A DNA stretch of 64,000 nt from Trematomus loennbergii (GCA_012861695.1 JAAOOA010000469.1:72501-136500); one strand, 5' to 3'. Positions 1 to 11,358 are shown, counted from the first letter of the stretch. Notes: generated by a model not told the origin, from the letters alone. A program made the numbers and translations.

Positions 1-106
1 ATGCACTGTCCGCACTCGGAGAGGAAATGGAGGCCCTGGTCCAAAACATATCAAGTTTAGGTTGCTGACTTGCCATCAAACTCATTAATGTGCAATTATA
101 TTCATT

Positions 107-991
107 AGCCGCGTTCACACCGGAGTACTTTTCACCGTACTTTTCGCGTTTAGTTCCGTTAGTACCCCTTATGTCGCGTCACACCAAAAGAGCACTTAAT
201 CTCGGGAACTTTTACCCCCATTTTCAGTGCCCGATGAGAGATCGTACTTTCCTGGGGAAAAAGTGCCCCTTGGCGAATTGCAAACACGCCCCGTACAACT
301 GTGAAAATGTTGTGTAGAGCCGCCATTGTTTTTCAATGGCTGGCCCATCAAGCTGGGTCGCCGGTAAGGCAGTCCATTCGTCCTGTACTCATCATTACTT
401 TCACAAAGGTTATGTAATATGCAACATGCTGCCACCTGGATTTTGATCTTGTCCATCTTGCAGTCGTTTCTTTTCATCAAGCACCTCCACCTGCCCTTCA
501 GTCTGCCAAAAGCGTTCTCCACCACCACTCGTGCTCGGCTTGTTTTGTTATTGTACGCAAGTTGCTCAGGCTGCATTAACTCAGTTACAAAGCTGTTAAC
601 ATGAGCACAAACAGCACAACTTCAGTCGACTCCATCTCCATCATGTCTGAGGTCGGAAGGTAAACAACAGACGCCTAATGTACAGCGAGTGGGTGGGCGT
701 CGCAGTATACGCGGGAAGTTTTTTTTTTTTTCTCTTGTTTTGTAGCGGATTGCAAACAACTTTAAGGTGCATACCGCCACCTACTGTACTCGCCGTGAAG
801 TGGTTTGTGGCCTGCCAGTAAAGCCAAGCAGAAGAAGAAGAAGTGACGTCAGCGGCTCATTTGCGTAATCTTCCCTCAGGGAAAAGTACTCCGGTGTGAA
901 CGCGATCTGTACTAAGTGCCCTGGGGTAAAAAGTACCGGGGCTCTGAGTGCCGGAACTAAGTACAGGAAAGTACTTGGTGTGAACGCGGCT
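107..991 (-). mobile_element. PIF/Harbinger-like non-autonomous element
   Basis: Ends are inverted: AGCCGCGTTCACACC at 107 and its reverse complement GGTGTGAACGCGGCT ending at 991, flanked by a 3-bp ATT on both sides (104-106, 992-994). A second inward copy of the terminal motif lies at 881-906. It encloses only the last part of a Harbinger-type transposase on the minus strand, so it cannot move by itself. A 3-bp target duplication fits the superfamily, although TWA is more usual than ATT. A related fragment in the opposite orientation lies at 5091-5310. Confidence 0.75.
345..576 (-). pseudogene. Harbinger transposase C-terminal fragment (DDE_Tnp_4 / HARBI1-like)
   Basis: The minus-strand reading contains RARVVVENAFGRLKGRWRCL followed by KIQVAACCILHNLCE. 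In PIF/Harbinger nucleases the E of the VENAFG..KGR segment is the third catalytic acid, and the CCILHN motif closes the nuclease domain. The two upstream Asp residues and the rest of the domain are missing, so this is a remnant of about 70 residues of a protein that normally has roughly 350-400. The frame stays open to about 196, but the downstream residues do not resemble the family. It lies inside the 107-991 element and on its minus strand, which fits its origin. The assignment to the superfamily is firm; activity is excluded. Confidence 0.8.
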
Positions 992-999
992 ATTGTGTG

Positions 1000-1290
1000 C
1001 GCAATATACTCATTGTTGTTTACAGTACATGTATATCATTAACTTTAAACTATTTATTTTTTACTTTTGTCAGTTATGAATCAATAACAACTAGGCCTCC
1101 TCCAGACATTGACCTGGTGGACCCTGAATAAGCCTGTTATTACCAACTCTGTTTATTAACTACTTACCTGCATTATTATCCAAATCTGAGTGTCTTCTCT
1201 TTCCTTTTTAAATACTAAATCAAATATAATTGTGATGTGATACATGATATTCATTCACTTTGATGACATGGCACATTTAGACTGTTGGAA
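1000..1290. other. no feature recognised
   Basis: AT-rich sequence between the Harbinger-like element and the ZMYM1-like pseudogene. No coding frame, repeat boundary or RNA gene was recognised. Confidence 0.4.
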
Positions 1291-2450
1291 GTGAGGAACT
1301 GATTTTTTCTAAAAGCTTTGTCTGCCAAAATATAGTTATTTACCTGCTCGTTTGCATGCTGTCTGTGAACTTCTCGACTAATGAAGACGGGGTCGATGTC
1401 CACGTGTGGCATGATCTGGTGGAACAATGCCAGGACAGAACAGAAAGCCTCTGACAGTTACAGGATCAAAGTTCACAGAGTCCCCCTGATAGTCTGTAAA
1501 CACTTTAGGAGGTCATCCTTTGCTCATACTGGGGGTGTTTCTCAATCGCGAGTAAAGCTGCTTCAGAGCCACTATTTCAAGCATACTACGTCATTGAGTG
1601 CCGCCGAAGTACTGTTCCAATCTCTAGCATACTTGGAAATCTACCGAGCCCGGCGTACTCCGTTTGGAGAAATATCGAGGCTGCACATGAGTATACTCCG
1701 CGGTCTTAAAATCCCCACAATGCTTTGCGCACGGACCAATTTCCTCAAATTTGTGGCGGATGATGTAAGAGGCGGGGCCTCTCATATGACGCACACTTGC
1801 TAGCGTGTTCCACTCTTCGTTTTCCGAATGCCAGGAAGTATTCTTGACTCGCTTCTGAAGCAAGATGCTCGGCAGACATGTGCTACCAAGCAAGCGTACT
1901 CGTGATTGAGAACACACCACAGTGTTTACTGCGCGACTGTGGAAGTTCCACGTGTTGTAGAAGCTCTGGGGAGTCTGCGCCACCACTTGGTCAAGCCCTG
2001 CGGTTCGCTTGGGTGACCTGGAGAAGAAGGCAGAAAATCCACCAATGTCTGGAAAGAAGTGCAGATTCTGGGGATGTGTGATGTTGCCTGCTGCATTATG
2101 AGGTTCAGCTGATGCGCATAGCAGTGCACGTAGTGTGCATTCCCGTAGACATCCATTACCGTGCTCTGGTGTTCTCATGCTTCCTCACTTTCTCAGACAG
2201 GTGCTTCATATCCCTCACTCCAGTTGTTGTCCATGCTGCATCTGTCCCCGTTGTTTTAAAAACCAAGCAAGGAAGGCAGAATAAGGCATTAGCATGACTG
2301 CATCCAGCCAGGCTTCTGGTGTACCAGCTACGAGAGAAGCCTCGCACATACGGCTTCCATTTGTCACTTGCCTGCTGTTTGATAGCAATATCAGGTTGAT
2401 CTGCTCTTTCACCGGAAGTTTGTCCGCCAAACTTCTTCTCTCAAACATAA
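1290..2450 (-). pseudogene. ZMYM1-like / hAT-type transposase-derived pseudogene
   Basis: Read on the minus strand from 2450 downwards: a TTF-type zinc-finger stretch (RGFSRSWYTRSLAGCSHANA, then ALFCLPCLVF and MKHLSEKVRKHEN), then GNAHYVHCYAHQLNLIMQQ and a segment with SRSPKRT, typical of TTF/DUF4371 hAT-related proteins such as ZMYM1-like. After a MITE (about 1533-1918) homology resumes with NFDPVTVRGF and ALFHQIMPHVD, down to about 1290. Several frame changes and stops break it, and the hAT dimerisation domain was not found here. Such genes are common repeated sequences in fish and derive from hAT transposases. Zinc-finger copy A starts directly upstream on the other strand, so the two were juxtaposed by rearrangement. 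Confidence 0.7.
1533..1918. mobile_element. MITE inserted in the ZMYM1-like pseudogene
   Basis: The left end GGTGTTTCTCAATCGCGAGT is matched by an inverted right end (ACTCGTGATTGAGAACACAC) near 1898-1918. The roughly 385-bp insert interrupts the minus-strand coding homology, which continues on both sides. No coding capacity was seen. The superfamily is not certain. Confidence 0.7.
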
Positions 2451-2525
2451 CAGTCATACAAAACACATTTTTATTTTTGTTTTGCTCTACAGTTTCTCTG
2501 AATATGTGTTTTCTGTTTCCTGCAG

Positions 2526-3947
2526 ACGTCCAGCAGCTGGTGGTGGTTAAAGAAGAGGTTCCCCTGAGCAGCACGAGTGGAGGTCCAGTCTGGACCAGGA
2601 GGACCCAGAGCCCCCCCACACATTAAAGAGGAACAGGAGGAACACTGGAGCAGTCAGGAGGGAGAGCAGCTTCAAGGGCTGGAGGAGGCTGATATCACCA
2701 AGTCCACATTCACTCCTGTCCCTGTGAAGAGTGAAGATGATGAAGAGGAACCTCAGTCCTCTCAGCTTCATCAAAGACAAACTGAACACCTGGAAACAGA
2801 AGCTGATGGAGAGGACTGTGGAGGACCAGAACCAGCCAGGAACTCAGATCCAGAGAGACATTTACAACCTGAGACTGAGGACAACCCTGGAGACTCTTCT
2901 GAAGACAGTGCTGATTCGAAGGAGACCAGAGAACCAGGATCAAACTCTCAAGTAAATAAAGAAGACCCTGTCAGTGATTCAAGACGTAGTGCAGGAGAGA
3001 AACGATTCAGCTGCTCAGTCTGTGAGAAAACATTTGCACGGAAAGGATCTTTACATCGACACATGAGAAACCACACAGGAGAGAAACCATTCAGCTGCTC
3101 AGTCTGTGAGAAATCTTTTGCAGTGAAAGGATCTTTACATCGACACATGAGAATACACACAGGAAAGAAACCATTCAGCTGCTCAGTCTGTGAGAAATCT
3201 TTTGCACAGAAAGGATCTTTACATCGACACATGACAATACACACAGGAAAGAAATCATTCAGCTGCTCAGTCTGTGAGAAATCTTTTAAACAAATAGGAC
3301 AATTAAATGAACACACGAAAATCCATGCAGGAGAGAAACCACTCAGCTGCTCAGTCTGTGAGAGATATTTTGCAGGGAGAGGAAATTTAAATCGGCACAT
3401 GGCAATACACACAGGAGAGAAACCGTTCAGCTGCTCAGTCTGTGAGAAAACATTCCCACGGAAAGAATTTACATCGACACATGAGAAACCACACAGGAGA
3501 GAAACCATTCGGCTGCTCAGTCTGTAATAAATCTTTTACACATAGGGGAAGTTTAAAGTGCCACATGAGAATACACACAGGAGAGAAACCATTCAGCTGC
3601 TCAGTCTGTAAGAAATATTTTACACAAAAGAGACATTTAAGGACACACAGAAGAATCCACACAGGAGAGAAACCATACAGATGCAGTGTCTGTGACAAAA
3701 GATTCACCTGGAGTTGTCAGGTCAAAATCCATAAGTGTGTTGGTCGTCAGTCCTCACAGCTTCATCAAACTCAGACTGAGGAGAACAGAGAGGCAGAGCC
3801 TCCAGCCAGCAGCTCAGCTGAACACCTGGAAACAGAAGCTTATGGAGAGGACTGTTTAGGACCAGAACCAGCCAGGAACTCAGATCCAGAGAGACATTTA
3901 CAACCAGAGACTGAGGACAACCCTGGAGACTCTTCTGAACCTGACAT
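2526..3947 (+). pseudogene. C2H2 zinc-finger gene copy A, linker plus nine-finger exon, frameshifted and 3' truncated
   Basis: A phase-1 exon begins after TTTCCTGCAG (2516-2525): acidic linker (VQQLVVVKEEV, KEEQEEHWSSQEGEQLQ, VPVKSEDDEEEP), then C2H2 fingers of the form [28 protein letters not shown]. Five fingers read in one frame from about 3004. The sixth has a net 2-bp loss near 3465, and three more follow in another frame, ending with KIHKCVGRQ. One C is missing at GTTCCCCTG (about 2560) relative to copies B and D, and a 7-C run near 2611-2617 also changes frame. The tail repeats the acidic segment and is cut near 3947 by an L2 LINE. Such proteins are nuclear DNA binders, but exon 1 is absent. 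Pseudogene, unless the indels are assembly errors. Confidence 0.85.
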
Positions 3948-3949
3948 TT

Positions 3950-5090
3950 CCAAGTCAAATCTTATTTGGCAGACTGGAAGCCAGTGTAATGATCTCAGAA
4001 CCGGACTGATGTGATCCACTTTTCTAGTGTCAGTGAGAACTCGAGCAGCAGCGTTCTGAATCAGCTGCAGCTTTCTGATAGATTTTTTAGTGAGCCCTGT
4101 GAATACACTATTGCAGTATTCGAGTCTACTGAAAATAAAAGCATGGACAAGTTTTTCTAAATCCTGTTGTGACATTAGTTTTTTAATCCTTGATATATTC
4201 TTCAGGTGATAGTATGCAGACCTAATAGCTGTTGTAATGTGACTGTTAAAATGCAGGTCCATACACTACACCCAGATTTCTTGCTTTGTGAGTTACTTTA
4301 TAGTCTGCCGACTGAAGCTCTGTGATTACTTTTAATCGGTCCTTCTTTGCTTCAAAAACAATGATCTCAGTTTTTTGTTTGTTCAATTGGAGAAAGTTCT
4401 GAGTCATCCAGTCAGTGATGTGCTCAATGCACTTGCTCAGTGTTCTAATCGGAGAGTAGTCTCCCGGTGTAATTTTAAAATAAATCTGGGTGTCGTCTGC
4501 ATAGATGTGATAGCTTAGATCGCTCTTTTTAATAATTTCAGCCAGAGGTAGCATATACATATTAAAAAGCAAAGGACCTAAGATGGAGCCTTGAGGAACC
4601 CCGCATGACATATTCATCACGGTTGATTTGTAATTGCCTATTGAGACAACGTTTGTTCTGTCCTTTAAGTAGGAACTAAACCAGTTTAGAGCTGTTGCTG
4701 AAACTCCCACCCAGTTTTCTAGACGGTCTAGCAATATGTTGTGGTCAACAGTATCAAAGGCAGCGCTGAGATCTAATAATACTAACACTGATATTCTGCC
4801 ACTGTCTGTGTTTAAATTAATGTCATTTAAGACCTTAACAAGTGAAGTTTCAGTGCTGTAGGCGAAAGCCCGACTGGAACACATCAAAACGTTAGTTAGA
4901 AACATGAAATTACTCAACTGTTGAAAAACAGCTTTTTCAATCAATTTGCTTAAAAAGGGAAGGTTTGATATTGGCCTGTAGTTATTCATTATGGTTGCGT
5001 CTAGGTTATGCTTTTTTAGGAGCGGTTTAATTATTGCAGTTTTCAGGGCCTGTGGAACTACACCTGATTGAAGAGACTTGTTTACTATAG
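3950..5090 (-). pseudogene. L2-type LINE reverse transcriptase fragment
   Basis: Two minus-strand frames read as a non-LTR reverse transcriptase. The first carries NNYRPISNLPFLSKLIEK, DLSAAFDTVDHNILL (first catalytic Asp), GVPQGSILGPLLFNMYM and YADDTQIYF (catalytic YADD). After one frame change near 4250 come HLKNISRIKKLM, RLEYCNSVFTGL and LHWLPVCQIRFDL of the C-terminal region. The endonuclease domain and the 3' end are missing. The 5' side is cut at about 5090 by Harbinger sequence and the 3' side abuts zinc-finger copy A. The L2/CR1 group is inferred from the HWLPV and YADD context. Not autonomous. Confidence 0.85.
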
Positions 5091-5310
5091 GCGCGTTCAC
5101 ACCAAGTACTTTTCCTACAATAGTTCATGAGAAACTTTTTAGTTCTGATGAACTAAAGCAGATCGCGTTCACAGCAAAATGAGTTCCTGGGGGTGGATTA
5201 GGCAAATGAACCGCTGACGTCACTTCTTCTTCTTCTGCTTTGGGTTTACTGGCAGGCCGCAAACAACTTCACGGCGAGTACAGTAGGTGGCGGTATGCAC
5301 CTTAAAGTTG
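5091..5310 (-). mobile_element. Harbinger-like terminal fragment
   Basis: GCGCGTTCACACCAAGTACT at 5091 and the following 220 bp match, in inverted orientation, the right part of the 107-991 element (740-991), including the short segment with the AGAAGAAGAAG run and GTGACGTCA. It ends within AAAGTTG at about 5310, where zinc-finger 5' flank begins. No coding content. Confidence 0.7.
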
Positions 5311-5314
5311 CAAT

Positions 5315-5995
5315 GCAACAATGCAGACGAGCTGAAGGCCGCTAGTGAAGCAACCTGGGCTTCATCACACCTCAGCAGTGCCACAGACTGATAGTCTCCA
5401 TGCCAAGCCGCATTGATGCAGTTATTCATGCTAAAGGAGTCCAACCAAGTACTGACAGCAGGAACATTAACATACTTTTCAGAAGGACAGCATTTCTATA
5501 TTAAAAAATCTCTTTTGTATTGGTCTTATGTATTATTAAAATGTTCTGGGATGCTGAATTTTGGCTTTCATTTAATCATCAAGATTAAAACAAATAAACG
5601 CTGGAAATAATTCACCTTGTATCTGATGAATCTATGTGATGTATACGTTTCAACTTTATGAATTGAATTACTGATATTAACTCACTTTTCCATGATATTC
5701 AATTTATTGAGATGCACCTGTGTGAGTCCAAGTACCAACTCCAACACCAGTTCTCAGCTAACGACTCTGCAGACAGGTCACAAACTATAAGGCTAAGCCC
5801 TCACACTCCGTGAACGGCCGACGCCTTGCTAAGCGGCAGTGAAACTACGTTTTAGATCAGCTACCGTACTAACTCACCTGTTGTCCTGAAACTCTCCAGG
5901 GCATCTGGAAAAAATGTGCAATTGACACACTATTAAAACAATAGGCACACATTTAAAATAAGTAATAGATAAAGGCTGCAAAGTTAAAGAAGGTG
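5315..5995 (+). other. orphan 5' flank/intron of the zinc-finger unit
   Basis: This stretch repeats 51208-51900, the intron just upstream of zinc-finger copy D: first a roughly 300-bp interspersed repeat (starts near GCAGACGAGCTGAAGGCCGC), then AACGACTCTGCAGACAGGTC, the GTGAACGGCCGACGCCTTGC block and TTGTCCTGAAACTCTCCAGG. It stops at about 5995 where the uncharacterised minus-strand pseudogene begins, so the downstream exon is missing. Part of the same block precedes copy B at 18150-18340. Confidence 0.75.
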
Positions 5996-8660
5996 CTCTC
6001 TGTGTTGCATGGCTATATATAATTGGGAAAAGAGTGCCACATCATCCTCAACATTGAGATCTGCCCTGCCTGCTTGGTCTTGGTCCTGGGCATCTAAAGA
6101 GAGGCAGTGAGTTATTTTTGAGGGCTCATGAATGGAGTGTGTGCAGTCCCTGATCACTGTCTTATGGTACTTGTTGTACTGATCTCTGCCCACTGATTCC
6201 ACTTTACGGACTGTGTTAACAACAGACTCGTCAATGATATTCTGTGTGTCCAGCATTAGAAGATCGGGGGTATCATCTAGGAACGGATTGCTCATCCCAC
6301 TCATGGTGTGCACCTGAGCTAGTGCTTGCTCTTTGAATGTCTTCTGTGTAAACGTTCCTTCTTCATGGTGTGTTGTTTAATGCCTTTTCTAAAATATACT
6401 CCTGCTCAAACTCTTTTAGGAATCGTGCTTGTTCAGGCCCTGCGATCATCTACTTTTTGAAGGCTGAGGGGTTCTTGGTGAGTCCCACAGCACCCAGAAC
6501 CCTTGACCAGATCATTATACTGCTCATGAGCCTGGTCTATCGGTATGCTTCAGAATCTGTTTGTGGTTTTGGGAACAACCCAATGACCATGTTCTTCAAA
6601 TTCCTTGTGAATGGACGTGGATATGGACAGGAATCCATCGGGCATAGTTCTAGTGATCAAGGGCGAAGAACCATGGGACGAGGGCCTTCAGTGACTCCAC
6701 ATAGAGGGGGAAATCTTGTTCTCTGTGGGCCCGCACAAATATCAGACCCAGAATTTCCATGTTGAGGATGGTATCCCAGTAATGGAATGTTGCACTCTTG
6801 GTGATCATATCTTGTTTCCAAGCTTCTTTGGTCTTCCTTCTCATTATCAGTCACCATCAGGGTTTGTACGGTCATTGAAAACCTGGAAAAGTCATGGAAA
6901 TTCAAAATGCAAATTCCAGGCCCTGGAAAAGTTATGGAAAACAATATTTTTCCCAAAGTTTTGGAAAAGTCATGGAAATGTAACTAAAGTTGCGTCAAAT
7001 ATCATTTACATTTGATCTAATCGCCTAAATAATCTGCGGTCGCGAGCTGTTATGTGCCATCATGAACGCATGGTGTTATTTTGTAATATATGAAGCGCGA
7101 GCTGTGTGCTCGAGTCTTCCTGCCTGTCGGGCCGGCTGAACTCTGCTGCTCCTGGATGAGGGTCAGCTACATTATCTACAGTGCGTTCGTTAACAGTAAC
7201 TCTGCGGAGTCACTGGGCACAGACCGCACCGCTGGTGAATTTTTCGATCAGCTTGAGTGAATGCTCAATCCAACATCTCTCTTTCATAAGTGCTCTACCC
7301 AGGTGTCCCTCAAAAGCTTTAATCTGATTGGGTGTCTGGGGAACAGCCACATTGGCCTTCTTGAGTACAACCGCCAGCACAGTGGTGAAGTTGTCAGACA
7401 ACCGATGATTCTTCGTTTCTGGTGATGGCATGTGTTTCCCATCCTGGAAGTGTCCCACGTTGGACTTGGAGGTGAACTGAAAGAGACTGATGCCTGTGCC
7501 ATGGAAGGAGCCTTTAGCTGTGGTACTTGATGGGTTATGATCAAGGTTGTCTAGGGCGCTCACGGTGAGAGCCCTTTACGTAGCTGAGCAGGACACACAA
7601 CAGCATTCTTCGCAATGTTCTCACAGGTAGCAGTAGCCAGTTAATTCTCCATTTCGACAACCCGATCATAGCTTACACTGATGCCCAACTCATACAGCTG
7701 TCCAATCAATTTCTTTGACCTTGTCTGCATGTGCACACTGAGTCCCATGTAAAGGGGCAAGGGTGGTTTATAATCCAGTGAATGTCGAGATTTGCCAGTT
7801 AGGGCCCTCTTCTTACAGTTAAACAGGATGGTCTGTGAGACAGTAAGGCAGGCCTGGGAGTCAGCAGAGCTCTGATCCTTCAGGTCGGCTCCAACCAGTA
7901 TCATGGTCACCAGGTACTTTAGATGGGGATGGAGTTCTGCTGGCATTCAGAGGGGAATGATGCATTACATTTGAACCCATTGGTGTCAAATATAAACCCC
8001 GCACAATTTTGGCAGCCTAGGCCAGAATCAGTGCATCCTCTTCATAGTCCAACTTCAAAGCCTGCTCAAGCATTTAAAACATTCACTCCATCACTCTGCT
8101 CCTGTGCTTGAGGAAAGAACGTTAGGATTTGTTCCTTGAAGCGAACCTTGTTGATTTGCTTGCGGATCCCAAGATTGAGAAGGCCGTTTTCATACAGTTC
8201 ACGCAGGGATGAAAACTTGTAGTAGAATTGACCACTTTCGACACCATTTTCCAAATTGGTGAGGAGCTCTATAAAGGCTCTGGCTTGGATTTTCTGCTCA
8301 TGTTTCTGACTGTGAGAGCAGTCTTGGCATTGTCTCATTAGTGAACGATGTTTGATTTCAAAGTCCAGCCAAGCAAGCCAGGTGTTATTTTGCCTCCAGT
8401 GCAATGAGGTCGCCACCCCAATTCTGGTCAATAATTCATTTTCTTGCAGGTCTTTGGCCATAACCCTGACATTGTTATCTGCCCTAAGAGTCATAAACTC
8501 ATGAAGATGTCCATCAGAGTTTTTGCAAAATATGCATGTGCTCTTATCCAGGGGCTTGCGTTGTTGGGGTCGGTTCTCATCTGCAGGGGTATCAGAAGAT
8601 CCAGCTCTCTCCCTCTTCCGTGCTCTTTCCAGTTTGTTCAGATTTAATTTTGTGTGTCAA
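5984..8660 (-). pseudogene. large decayed gene of an uncharacterised repeated family
   Basis: Minus-strand homology runs in order from 8660 to 5984. It starts with a basic leader and a zinc-binding-like STCIFCKNSDGHLHEF (about 8500). Next come an N-terminal block (RSLMRQCQD, AFIELLTNLENGVESGQF, INKVRFKEQILTFFPQAQ), a middle block (LKYLVTMILVGADLKD, RHSLDYKPPLPLYMGL, RSKKLIGQLYELGISVSYDR), then LDNLDHNPSSTTAKGSFHGT, then FHYWDTILNMEILGLIFVRA with LKALVPWFFALDH, NYARWIPVH and PIDQAHEQ, and finally NPFLDDTPDLLMLD. At least six frame changes break it, and a roughly 340-bp repeat is inserted at 6860-7203. From memory, related uncharacterised proteins occur in fish and cnidarians; I know no function and see no transposase catalytic signature. 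Full length would be about 800 residues. Confidence 0.65.
6860..7203. repeat. interspersed repeat inserted in the 6-8.7 kb pseudogene
   Basis: Begins near GGGTTTGTACGGTCATTGAA with repeated CTGGAAAAGTCATGGAAA motifs, a known type of high-copy vertebrate repeat start, and separates two coding blocks of the flanking pseudogene. The right part (7020-7200) is GC-richer. Terminal inverted repeats were not resolved. Confidence 0.55.
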
Positions 8661-9280
8661 GATTCATGCCACTTTGCTCAATGCCTAATAATCGAATGTT
8701 TCAGTGGTAGGCTGTTGGCATACAATACACAATGCCCAATCCATTATGTGCACATACTTCAGTCAAAGACTGCTGCCACTGCAACATAAACAAATATTAG
8801 TCTATATATATATACTGTGCTGGACAGGCACGGATATCCCATGATAACTTAGAGATACAGTTACCAATTTTTTCTGATTTCACTCATTTCACAATTTCAT
8901 GGACTCATCATCATCCCCATATCATTATTAACAATACACATAGTGAGAATAGCATGCTAAACAAAAAATAAACACCTGATCAATATACTGTAACTAGCAA
9001 GCCAGCTAGCTAGTTAGGAAGCACCTGTGTCAGTGGCAGTGGGTAGAGATGAAAAGGGAGTCGGAATTTAGAAAATATATTTGTTCAATCTCAGTAATGT
9101 ATCCATTGAAATTGGGTCCTAATGAAGGGGTCTACAATGAGCCAAATTGAATTGATATATTGTCTGAATGGACCAAATAATTAAATATTGGCAAACAATA
9201 GTCACATTATGATATTCTCAATAGCTTTAATGCATTCCCTGACCCAGAAAATGTATATTTTGACACCAAGATCGACCTTC
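8661..9280. other. no gene seen
   Basis: AT-rich non-coding sequence with a short TA run near 8800. Nothing recognisable beyond low-complexity stretches. Confidence 0.4.
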
Positions 9281-9284
9281 TAAG

Positions 9285-9500
9285 TGGCTTGGAAGCCGAG
9301 ATATTGGCACTTATAGCTTTTGCATGGCGGCTCATCGTGGATATCCAAGATGGCCGCCATCTTGATGAGGAGCCACTTCATCAACATGGCGGATTTAAAG
9401 CTATGGTGATGTAGAACACATGGAAAAAATGTGGTGCTTTGTTGATGTTCATCAATGTCCCTCTTCAAATAAACGATTAAATGAAATGAAATAAATAGCA
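9285..9500. repeat. unclassified interspersed repeat
   Basis: Contains AAGATGGCCGCCATCTTGAT, a near-perfect palindrome, followed by a stretch ending in repeated AAATGAAAT-like words, similar to the tail of a retroposed element. The class is uncertain. Confidence 0.35.
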
Positions 9501-9589
9501 ACATCCAATAGCAGCACCTTCACCTCTAAAACTACAATACATGTTAATAAAAGCACCGAATAGCAGTCAAAGAGGAACGGGCCTGCGTG

Positions 9590-9760
9590 TTTCTAAGATA
9601 ACATAAGATGAGATAAGAAGTACTTTATTCATCCCAATTAGGGGAATGTTTGCGTGGCAGCATAGAAAGACAAGACATTGTACATTAGAGAAATGAAAAG
9701 ACTAGAAATAAACAATCCAACATGTAAATAATACATGCACTTGTTTTGCTGGATAAACTT
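9590..9760. repeat. LINE/SINE tail-type repeat
   Basis: AAGATAACATAAGATGAGAT followed by AAGTACTTTATTCATCCCAA is the reverse complement of the kind of 3' tail carried by several fish LINEs. No coding part is attached. Confidence 0.5.
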
Positions 9761-10104
9761 GTCCTCAAAATATAAATAAAGTTGTATGAAAAGAGGATTA
9801 CAAATATTATTTTAAATATCAAATAGTTGGCGAGCCCCCCCCTCAAATGGCATTTTCCCTTTGTCCTTTCTTCTTGGTGACCAACTTCCATGTGAAACAA
9901 CATCATTTTATTTGTTATTTTATTTATTGATGACTTCATTGCTTTATTTCTATTTGTATAAATATTTAGAGAGATTAAAACAATATATATCCTCATCTGC
10001 TGCCACCTTCAGGATAGCTAGAGTAACATCAGCTCTACTGAACAGCCTCTACCTAAGAAGGTCTGATACAAACACTCTAATTCATGAATGTGATGCATCT
10101 ATCC

Positions 10105-10131
10105 ATCATCTATCTATCTATCTATTATCTA

Positions 10132-10204
<73 letters not shown>

Positions 10205-10215
10205 ATCTATCTATC
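10105..10215. repeat. (ATCT)n microsatellite with a short (CT)n core
   Basis: ATCT units interrupted by CTCTCTCTCT. Open frames across it (SIYL repeats) are artefacts of the tetranucleotide. Confidence 0.95.
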
Positions 10216-10357
10216 TTATAATAGCAGGGTGATGCAGAGTGGGGTCTCCTATCCCTTTAAGAGAGAGAGGAGGTGTGGCGCGTGCATGTGGCGCGTGCAT
10301 GTGTAGAGCGAGCGTAGTGTGTGTCCGGAAGAGAGCGGGAGTAGCAGCAGTGATCAG

Positions 10358-10412
<55 letters not shown>

Positions 10413-10985
10413 ATAATAGCAGGGTGATGCAGAGTGGGGTCTCCTATCCCTTTAGAGAGAGAGAGGTGTGGCGCGTGCATGTGGCGCGTGCATGTGTAGA
10501 GCGAGCGTAGTGTGTGTCCGGAAGAGAGCGGGAGTAGCAGCAGTGATCAGTCTGTCTCCAGTTAGCTGTATAACAAAGTCCTGAGGAAACACAGCGGCCT
10601 CCCAAGGAACAGCCTGCCTGTCTGCCTCATTTCAGAGTGGGTTATTGAAGCCGAAGCCTGGTGCTTCAGTCCGGGAAGACTGCAGAGAGTCCTCCCCTGT
10701 ATTCCTCCACTACGGTCTGGGAGCAGCATCTATCTCCACTGTTGCTGTAACCATGTTAATGTCCCTCTGTGGGACCAATAAAGGACTTTGATTCTGCGGA
10801 CAGACAGAAGAGAGGGGGGAGGGGCGGGTTGGAATGAGTCCTTTCCTCGTAGCCCACCGTATCCCAGGATGCAATGCGCCCCAGTGACGAGGAAACAAAG
10901 AAAATGTCGGTCCGGTCTCAGAGAGAAAGCAGCATGTGAGGGAGAAATGATAAACGTGAGTATCGGGTTTAACTTACTTAATAAC
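10216..10985 (+). repeat. composite interspersed repeat, copy 1, with an internal tandem duplication
   Basis: Starts TTATAATAGCAGGGTGATGC; the first 140 bp (10216-10357) occur again at 10411-10552, separated by a second ATCT run (10358-10410). It then continues through AGCTGTATAACAAAGTCCTG, GGGACCAATAAAGGACTT (polyadenylation-signal-like) and GTGAGTATCGGGTTTAAC. Copies lie at 31683-32310 and 60231-60875, each preceded by (ATCT)n. The internal AATAAA suggests an LTR- or SINE-like origin; no coding capacity was seen. Confidence 0.8.
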
Positions 10986-11355
10986 GGATAAATGGAGTAT
11001 TGGGTTTAACTCACTTTAATAACTGATTGTGAGTATTGGGTGTTTTGTTCTCGTTCTGTATGTACAATCAATACTCCAGACTACGACGTACTATATTCAA
11101 CGTTTATTGTAATACCGGAGACGTAGACATTCACGTATGGTAGGAAGGTGAACTATGAGGTGTGATTAGTGCCAAAGACTGAACTAACTGAGCAGCCAAT
11201 CGTGTTGATATTCGCCTACCATGCCGCGAACTATGCCGCGAGAAAAGTTACGTGACACTCGTCGCCACCCCTCTCGTCTGAGAAGCTACGTGACGTCTGC
11301 GTTGAAGTTACTTTACTTAGTTATCACCAAATAACCCAGTAATGTTACAGCTACC
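10986..11355. other. no feature recognised
   Basis: Unique-looking sequence between two repeats. It contains repeated ATGCCGCGA words near 11220-11240, and no coding frame was recognised. Confidence 0.4.
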
Positions 11356-11358
11356 TAA

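Noticed and set aside
2215..2626. Overlapping plus/minus frames at the start of zinc-finger copy A
   Set aside because: Minus frame mixes ZMYM1-like codons with antisense linker sequence; the start at 2577 is a GTG inside the exon, not a real start.
2948..3707. Long minus-strand frames across the zinc-finger array
   Set aside because: Antisense of the finger repeats; regular [12 protein letters not shown] codons leave the other strand open. Same for 52578-53099 and 19185-19442.
9861..10510. Frames rich in SIYLSIYLS
   Set aside because: Translations of ATCT microsatellites.
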